Program-made: the position numbers and the translations under genes
Source: Holothuria scabra
Lineage: Eukaryota; Echinodermata; Holothuroidea; Aspidochirotida; Holothuriidae
Direction: 5' to 3'
Length of the DNA: 64,000 nt
Assembly: GCA_037179385.1 (NCBI GenBank)
Contig: CM074187.1
Span: forward strand, 6,882,001 to 6,946,000
Notes under the pieces: model-generated
Told to the model about the DNA's origin: nothing
The model's database searches: none
The model's input: the letters and a program-made list of their open reading frames with translations, nothing else
Shown here: positions 56,837-64,000 of the stretch, piece by piece
Numbering within the stretch: position 1 is the stretch's first letter
How the letters are laid out: the number at the start of each line of letters is the position of its first letter

Positions 56837-59800
56837 ATCAAACACATTTCGTCGTGTTCTCTCGTTACTCGACTTGCAGTGTATACCCCAAGTCAAAAAA
56901 GTACCGTATATACTTAAAAGTGTGAAAATGAATTCTATATGTTCAACTCTCGTCTTCACAAGACATTCCAGCAGAGATGAGATATATAAAATGATGAAGT
57001 TCATTCACTCAACATAAAATGGTATATTGCGCAGTAAATTGTGATGTCGTTGTTGTACTACTCAAATTACAATCTTTGTATTTTTTTTTTAGAAGTTACT
57101 GCACATTGTACCAAGGTGTGTTGGCACTCTTACTCTTATGGGGGTGATGTAATTAATAAAGTCCTCCCTGTGCAACTGTGCAACATGCTATGCAAGCAAA
57201 CAGGAAGTGTTGAAGGTCATGCAAACATTTTTTATTTTAAAGTTAAAGAGCAGTCCCCACAAACTTATTTTGAAGAAAAAGCTCAACACACAATTTTCAT
57301 CTTATTTCTCTTCAAAGTATCTTTCATTACATTTTATGACTTTGCTATTGCATATTCAAGGTAAATCAAGTAGTTATTTCTGGTAAATTTCACATTTGAA
57401 GAGAAAAAACATTGTCACATGACTCCCAACAGCCAATCATGAAATCGGACAGTCTACTACACTTCTTCAATTTGGAATGACTGCTCCTGCCCTTTAAAGG
57501 AAATCAACGCAGGTTAATGTGAGCAGTACAACAACAAAGTCACAAATTATTGTGCAATGGACCAATTTGTTGCAGGTGAATTTTATGTATCAGCTCAGGA
57601 ACGTCCTTTGAAGATGGGAGTTGGACTGTTGAAATTCACTTTTTCAAGCTCTTTAATATGTATTTTGGAATTTTTTTACTTGAGGTACACTGAAAAAGAA
57701 TGAACAACAAGCAAATTTTGATGAGTTTTTTCACAAAGAATACAACCATCTGTCAAATTTTGTCGTGTTCTTTCGCTACTCCAGACAAAGAACACCACAA
57801 TAATTGGACAAATTTTTTATTCAATGAAATGATTCGGGAGCAGTTTTCTAATGCAGTAGTGATCGCTCATAAATCAGTTTGGTAAACTTTTCCGAACTCT
57901 TGAAACTTGACAAAATCACCAACTTAGTGCTATTTTCATTATGAATTTTCTTCACATCAAATTCCAAACTTTCTCCAATATAAACTCTTGACTTTTAAAA
58001 TGTCGTCGGAGAGCCTCACTTTGTAGGCCTTATGTATCATTGTGAACCAACAACGATGTTTGGTCGCCGTGCAAGCTCAGGCTTGAAAGTAAGAAATACA
58101 GATTGTTCACTTATTCTCGAACTTTTCACATTACCTTATAAGGGAAACCCAGAGTACAAAATTTTTCCCAGTACAAGCTCCCCACTTTCAGATATTTGTT
58201 TGAAAAAGTAAAAACTTTTGGCGCACTTCGCGCGCCGCAAATTATGTCCCCAGAGGAATGGTGTCAACTTAAACCAGAATGCAAGGCATTCATACTCGCG
58301 AATGGAGGCGGTCTAACGGTTCTAGTGATATTGACAGAGTTGATAAATTTTAGCAGCTCCCTGATACGAACAGGTAGTATATGGTTAATTTGTTATGATG
58401 AGGAGGTTTGAGCATTTCAGAAAAGGATATTAGTGTTGAAAATTTATACAGGTGAAACATTAGTTGTGTGAGGTGAGGGACACAGAAATGTTTACACTAC
58501 AAGATCGACGTTTAGAAAAGTACATATGAGTGATACGTAAATATGATGTTAAAATTGACTAAACAAAACAGGTGGTGTATGATATTTTCTACTAGATGTA
58601 GAAAATAGAAGTGTTTAGATTGCAGAAGAATTGTTTTATTATAATTTCCGACCGTAGCCAAAACTGTCAGAATTTCACACATATTATTGGGAGTTCAATG
58701 ATCAATTGACAATTTCATCTTTTTTAAAACTTCCTTAGTGTTCTCAGTATTATTCGAGGGGAGTGCATATTACGGTTCGGCAGTTAACCGGATCACCTGT
58801 ATGTATATGTATCGTCATGATCACCAACATAGTAAGCATATACTTTCAGATCAGAAGAGATGTAACTAATTAGCTATCATCTCGAGTGGCTAATGAACAG
58901 AGAGAGATAACTACACAGTCTTTTATACTGCTGCACCCTCGTCAGAGATGTCTCTTCCCATTACTGTAATTGTCAACAACATAAACAGTAGCCTCCGTAG
59001 CGCCTCTGTGGCTGCAGTCCCCTTTAGGCTTCCGCCCCTATTTTTTCTTAGCGATGAGCTGGACCAAAAAATTCGTCCGCCCCGAGGGTTACATGAACAG
59101 TACCGGTTTAAAATTCTCACCCTCCTCTTCTTTCTTTGGTTGGATAAGTGCGCAGCGAGAAAGTCTTTTCCCTTACAGTATGGTTGCTCAAAGGAACCAT
59201 TTTAAATTTGTCTTACAATATTGCTAAATCTAATAATGCCATGCCGCCAAGCACAGCCACCAATGAAAAGAATCTAATGTGAGAATATTTACAAAATGTA
59301 AAACAAACAAAAAAAAACTTGGGTTGAGGTTAACTAAGTTATTTAGATGCGGCTAAGCAAATAAAGCCCTGAAAAAGAGAGAGAGAGAAAAATAAAGCCC
59401 TGCGCATGGCCCATATTTGACTTTCCACTGAAACACATCAAACTCTAGAAACGACCGTTTAAGCCGCGGTAGCACTTGATATCATCAACTGTATCACATG
59501 TCGTTCGGCTGATCACGTGGTCACCGGCAAAGCAAGCGCATATTGGTAAGGGCGATTCAAGTTTACAGTTGAAACGTCTAGGTCAGAAGAAAACTACGCA
59601 GTTACTATTGCGCAATTTTCGCATCCGGGAGACTACGTTATCTTATCCGTTCTCTATTCCTAACCCTCTGTGACGGTCTTCAGTTTTCAACAAAATAAAA
59701 TATAACTTACGTTTGTCGCTCTTGTTACAGTTATAAGTTCCTTGGTCATGAAAAGGAATCACCCGTTCAATGTTTTTCTAACAACAACGCCGAAACTTTC

Positions 59801-60470
59801 ACGTCAACAGATTGCTCGGATTAAAAGAAGGGTAGCGACCATGTCATAAAGAACGGCAGTTGACAAAAACTATAGAAAGGGCTTCTGAGAACCCCATATA
59901 GTCGCTCCCTGGTCGTTCCAAGAACCATGTAATTGAAATATCCCATATACCTCATCGTGTGATGAAACCAGAGACATCCTTGAATAAATTATCTGTTTTC
60001 ATGGTCAACGCCTTTTAATTTACAAACCCTACAAACTAACAAAACCAACAAGGTACAGAATAAAAACACTGTAACAAGTCTATAAAGCGGCTACTATACT
60101 TCGCATTCGCTCGTAAAAATCGGAAAATTTGGTTGCTTGCCCCCTGGAAAATGTCTACCTACACCACTGGCCTAGGCGGAAACTGATCACCTTTTTCGGG
60201 GTTTGAAAATGCTGGTTCCCCTGTCGGGGAGCTCTGGATACCCCTCTCCCCCCCCCCCCCCGTCGGGCAAATTCTTGTGGTTGCTTACGTCATTTCATAG
60301 CCTACGTTTTCCCAAAAATGGATGGACAACACCGCCCTCGTTTTCTTCGGAAATCTAACTTCTCGGCTTCCGTAGTATACAAATTGCCACTGACGTCTAT
60401 CAAGCATCCGTAAGTCAGTGAGCTGGGCACTCCATTGCATTGTCTTCATGCTTTATTCGATTTTATTCGA
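56837..60470. other. Mostly unrecognised DNA before MCM6
   Basis: Holds the repeat F copy (57241-57502), an old dispersed repeat at about 57840-58240 and a hAT-like end near 60160 (ctacaccactg) with poly-C at 60248. ORFs at 58923-59205 on both strands are not recognised. Confidence 0.4.
57241..57502 (-). repeat. Dispersed repeat F, complete short copy
   Basis: Starts (reverse) cctttaaagggcaggagcag and ends ..ggggactgctctttaact, so both ends carry an inverted GAGCAGTC motif. It shows the uninterrupted state of the site where the hAT at 52242-54551 inserted. Confidence 0.8.
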
Positions 60471-60636
60471 GCAAAGCATCGCGAAATTCAACAATCAGCT
60501 GGACCTTTTAAGAATTAAAATATGCTTTCTCAACAAAAGATTGATGTAATATCAGCCATGTAATGAAATGAAGTACCGTCTACCATTCAGAGGGAGGAAG
60601 TTTTGTTATCTCAATTTCAATAATACACATGTGATA

Positions 60637-60648
60637 TTTGGCGCGAAA
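60637..60648 (+). promoter_or_regulatory. E2F-type palindromic site upstream of MCM6
   Basis: TTTGGCGCGAAA is a near-perfect inverted E2F/DP consensus (TTTSGCGC), 217 bp upstream of the MCM6 ATG. A weaker TCGCGAAA-like site is at about 60478-60486 and a GCGCGCGAGAAA block at 60687-60698. MCM genes are established E2F targets at G1/S, so this is a plausible cell-cycle control element. Confidence 0.6.
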
Positions 60649-60864
60649 AATTGCATGCACAAGAGTACATCATTGTAGTATTAAAAGCGCGCGAGAAAAT
60701 AATATGGGCTGTTCTATGCACAATCCATTTAAATCGTCAAAGCACATTTTAAATGTAACTGTTGAAACTTAACTCACAACGTTGTTATCTCCAGCGTGAG
60801 GTTGGTTTGTATTGCAGAACACAATTGCTGAGCCTTTCTACCAAACCCTCAAAATAAAATCGTA

Positions 60865-60956
60865 ATGGATGTCGAAGAACAGCGTAAGGGAGTTTCGCAA
60901 GTGAGAGACGAAACCGCAGAAAAATGTCACAAGCTATTCCAAGATTTTCTGGAAGA
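60865..60956 (+). CDS. MCM6: MCM6 first coding exon (replicative helicase subunit), gene continues past window
   Basis: The ATG at 60865 opens a 92-nt exon (30 codons plus two bases) ending at GGAAGA|gtaagt. After a variable start (MDVEEQRKGVSQ) it reads VRDETAEKCHKLFQDFLEE, which matches the N-terminus of animal MCM6 (human VRDEVAEKCQKLFLDFLEE) almost residue for residue. MCM6 is a subunit of the MCM2-7 helicase, loaded at origins in G1. The exon is too short to show up as a long ORF. No second exon was found in the remaining 3 kb, so intron 1 runs beyond the window. An E2F-type site lies 217 bp upstream of the ATG. The assignment rests on this one exon, but the match is specific. Confidence 0.85.
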
Positions 60957-63900
60957 GTAAGTAAAGTTATGCTAACAGTTATGCCTAAGTTAGGCTATGC
61001 GGACACAAAGGCTGTCATAGCCTAGCCTAGGCCTAACCTCATACACCAAGGAAATTACGAATAGGCCTTACTTTACACCTACGATAGTCTCATACAATAT
61101 GATCCGCTGTGAGTTTAGCAGAAACATGTTGTTGGCTGGCATTAATGCTAGGGCTGGATTTTAACCACTAGGCCTAACGTTAGGCTACATCATTACATGT
61201 CCTCCAGAATAGTTCATTCCAAGTCTAGCCTAGGCCTAGGCTAAGTCGTTTCAAAATGGTAATGGTAATGATATTTACTGTATAACCTTGTTTGTAAAAA
61301 ATTGTCTTAAAATATTTATTTAAAATATTTATTTTGAGAACAAGACATCACTTAGGCCTACCTTAAAAATTTGAAAAGTTTGTATTTCCCCTTTAAGCTA
61401 TTTACAATGGAATAGGCCTAGAACAACTGGACCTGTATTGGCCATGATCCCTTGGTCCTACTAGCCTACATCAAAGATGTGCATTAGGCCTAGCATTAGG
61501 CCTATTTGGGATTCAATTAGGTAGGCCTAGGCTAGGCATAGTATTAGGGGTGTTAGATATGCATATGACACACAGAGGGTAGCTAGTTTCCATCACTGGG
61601 ATCCACACCGGAAAGTACATTTGCCATACGCCAAAGAATCACCCCAAGGTGGAGGCTTTTGGAGTTATGCGCCACACCAATTGTTGCAATTGTATGCCAA
61701 CTGTCGTTATTTTCCCTGTAGCAGCCGTGTAAACTGAATGCCAAATTTGTTGGCGTACATTTCCGTACGCCAAAGATCTTTCTGTGAGAGGCTTTACTTT
61801 CCAGTATGCCATACTGGAAAGTAGGGCCTTTCACAGAAAGATCTTTCACCAAAGATCTTTCTGTGAATTTGTGGCCAGTATGGCCCGGGAGAGAATCGGT
61901 GCTCATGCCCAAGATCTTTGTACGCATATCATAGCTCATGGAACATTGCATACATGGTCCGTTAGATTCCGCCCGATACTTTCTGTTCCGAAAAAAATTT
62001 GAAATTTTAAATCCAAGTACAAGACAATAATGAAATTTGTGGATAAGCCTAATGCCTTTTCAGCATCCTCATTGAAAAGAATGAGTTGTAGGCCGTAGGC
62101 CTTCATCTTTTTATAAATATCAAGGTATAGGCACACTTTTATTAAGTAGTCCATGTGTCCATAGGCAGGCTTATGCTGAATGTATGAACAACTGTTCACA
62201 GCACTGAACATTGTATACCTGTACGTAAGTATGCTAAAGTCTACAGTGAGAATGTTGTTTGGAAGGAAGTCAGCATGGCAGTAAGGAGTATCTCATTGAA
62301 AAGCAGAAGACATTGATGATGTTTAAAACTTAAATGCCAAGTTGATGAAATCTTCATTTGACACAGGTACCACTGATATCACATTCCATTCCATTACTCT
62401 CTGCCCCCCTCCCCCCCCCCCCCAAAAAAAAAAAAAAAAAAATTGGGCTGCTCTGGAACTGTAAGTTTGGATACGACTGCAACGGGAACCTGCCTGAACT
62501 TTTTCCAGTTCTGGGCGGAACTGGTATTTGAATGCATTGTATAATGCCTGTTGTAAAAAAGTATGTTAAACTATGGAAGGGTATGCACACATCACTTCAC
62601 TTTACTTAATATAGTAAAGGAAATGAACCACAGGGTACAGTGTAATACAGGATTTGGGCTTAGTACCTTGATAATGTAGTACTTTTCTAATTAAGCATGA
62701 AGTATTACCTTCAAGCTCTGATAAATTGACTAAAATTTGGCAATTTATTGCTTCTGTCACATTTTAATATTTTGACTGTAAGAAAGAGGTAGAGAACCTC
62801 AGGAGTTAATCTCACTTTGGGACTTGGGTGTTCCAGAGTTTTCTCAGTAAGCAATACTAAAGCTATATGAAGTGCAACTTAACAACAATAATTCAATTTC
62901 AGTTATTTATTGTTTGCAACCTCTTTATTATCACAGTGTGATGTTTTTGATACAGCATTGCTATTATCATTTGTAGGACTACCCAGTGGAAAATCCAGAA
63001 TTTGTGCCAGAAGGGGAGAGAGGCAAGGTCACTCGTGACAGAATGGAAAAAATTTAGGGGTCTAGCACCAGTAGGACTCTCTAAACTAAACACCACCATG
63101 GGTGTGCACATAGAGTACAAGAAAATATGTGGCTTTAAAAACCCTCCGAATTGCCCGAAACAGCACTTAGCGAATGAGAAAAAAAAGGGGAAAATGGTGC
63201 AAGTTGTTTTGTTTTTTACAGGCAATGACTTTTGAGACCAGCACTTACAATTGCAACTCAGATTAGCTGAGATTAGAAGTTAAAATCCTTCCATGCTCGT
63301 AAAGCAGAACCTACCGTATTCAATCATTATAAATCCTGGAGGAAGGACTATCCAAGGGGGAGGGCTACTAATAGTTTGAGCAGGTGTGCAGAAAATTTAG
63401 AAAACTGCAGCCCCTTAGACAACTAGAAATGACATTTCCCAGACTTGAAAGCAGAACTGAAGCAGTCAATATTTTAAGCTTTCTCTTTGCACTAAATTGT
63501 TTCAATCAATAAAAAAACGAAAGAGTTGACTAACTGACTGTATGGGTTCACTGTTGTGAATAAGGGACAAAGTCAAGGAATACAAGGGTGTCATTCAGCA
63601 AATATGACACAACACATAGGCTTATATACAATAAGTAGTGAGTAAGGCCTTATCATTCTTTCATGAATTTAAAAAAGTTCAATCTTTTTGAAAGGGGAGG
63701 GTGATCCCCCTGGAACCCTCTTAAATCCACAACTGCCATTTGTTATTGATGCAGTTAATAGTTATTTCTAATAATAGTAAATAGTTTAATAATAAAAAGA
63801 ACTCACAAGAATACTCTCAGATCTTTTTTTCATTTGCCTCTTACTAATAATTTAAGTCAACTTTTGAAAGTATGTGATTTGAAGCAAGTCTCAAGTTCTG

Positions 63901-64000
63901 GCCAGGTACTTTTATGGATCTAGCTGGAACTGGAACTATCTGGGTCCCGGCCAAAACTCACCAGTCAGATTCAGGCCCTGGTGCAGCCCTAAAAAACCAT
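60957..64000 (+). other. MCM6 intron 1 (partial), rich in aggcctag runs
   Basis: No further MCM6 exon is visible. It holds many 'taggcctagg' short repeats (61010-61560), a strong palindrome (61772-61846), a poly-C/poly-A run (62404-62440), and a diverged dispersed repeat near 63000-63230 whose last part resembles the repeat ends at 52370-52420 (cccgaaacagcacttagcg-like). Confidence 0.5.
61772..61846. repeat. 75-bp near-perfect palindrome in MCM6 intron 1
   Basis: aaagatctttctgtgagagg, ctttactttccagtatg and its reverse complement meet with almost no spacer (centre near 61809). Another aaagatcttt follows at 61851. Probably an inverted-repeat remnant of a small transposon. Confidence 0.85.

Noticed and set aside
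60957..64000. MCM6 exon 2
   Set aside because: No segment in the three plus-strand frames resembled the expected FQ..GE.KYLQLAEEL region; ORFs there (61784, 63002) are repeat or palindrome derived.

Overview
This window is eukaryotic and looks like a marine invertebrate deuterostome, most likely an echinoderm; that placement is an inference. The reasons are an intron-rich animal Hsc70 gene with GT-AG introns, an animal-type MCM6 first exon, an AT-rich background crowded with small DNA transposons, and frequent 'aggcctag' runs in the non-coding DNA. There are no operons. Only two genes can be named. Most of the window is transposable-element DNA, much of it nested.

Layout. 0-10 kb: dispersed repeats (families F and G), a 1.6 kb hAT-type element with a perfect 8-bp target-site duplication (TSD) (4735-6328), one orphan exon-like block on the minus strand (6445-6582), and a tandem repeat array of about 144-bp units (6740-7645). 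10-29 kb: a maze of nested elements built around decayed copies of a transposon carrying OTU-protease and DUF6570-type ORFs, as in animal Helitrons. It includes a roughly 2 kb-armed inverted repeat (about 18.6-24.4 kb), a CACTA-like insertion, palindromic MITEs, and a 2-kb terminal-inverted-repeat (TIR) element. Several insertions have their pre-insertion ('empty') site preserved elsewhere in the window, which fixes their boundaries. 29-32 kb: nothing recognisable.

32.1-48.1 kb: the heat-shock cognate 70 gene (HSPA8-like), minus strand. Nine coding exons sum to 1983 nt (660 aa plus stop), and there is a probable 5' non-coding exon at about 48.0 kb. Its introns hold many small DNA transposons and a tandem array of about 145-bp units with six perfect DR1 (AGGTCA) nuclear-receptor-type motifs. 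48.1-48.6 kb is its likely promoter (three CACGTG E-boxes, a CRE-like site, a CCAAT box, no canonical heat-shock element). 49.3-56.3 kb: nested hAT-type elements, one inside another, each with a TSD. 60.5-64 kb: an E2F-type site and the first coding exon of MCM6 (60865-60956, plus strand); the rest of the gene lies beyond the window.

The two genes are unrelated in function: Hsc70 is the constitutive cytosolic chaperone, and MCM6 is a subunit of the replicative helicase. All exon boundaries come from reading splice signals and protein similarity by eye; no database search or alignment was run.
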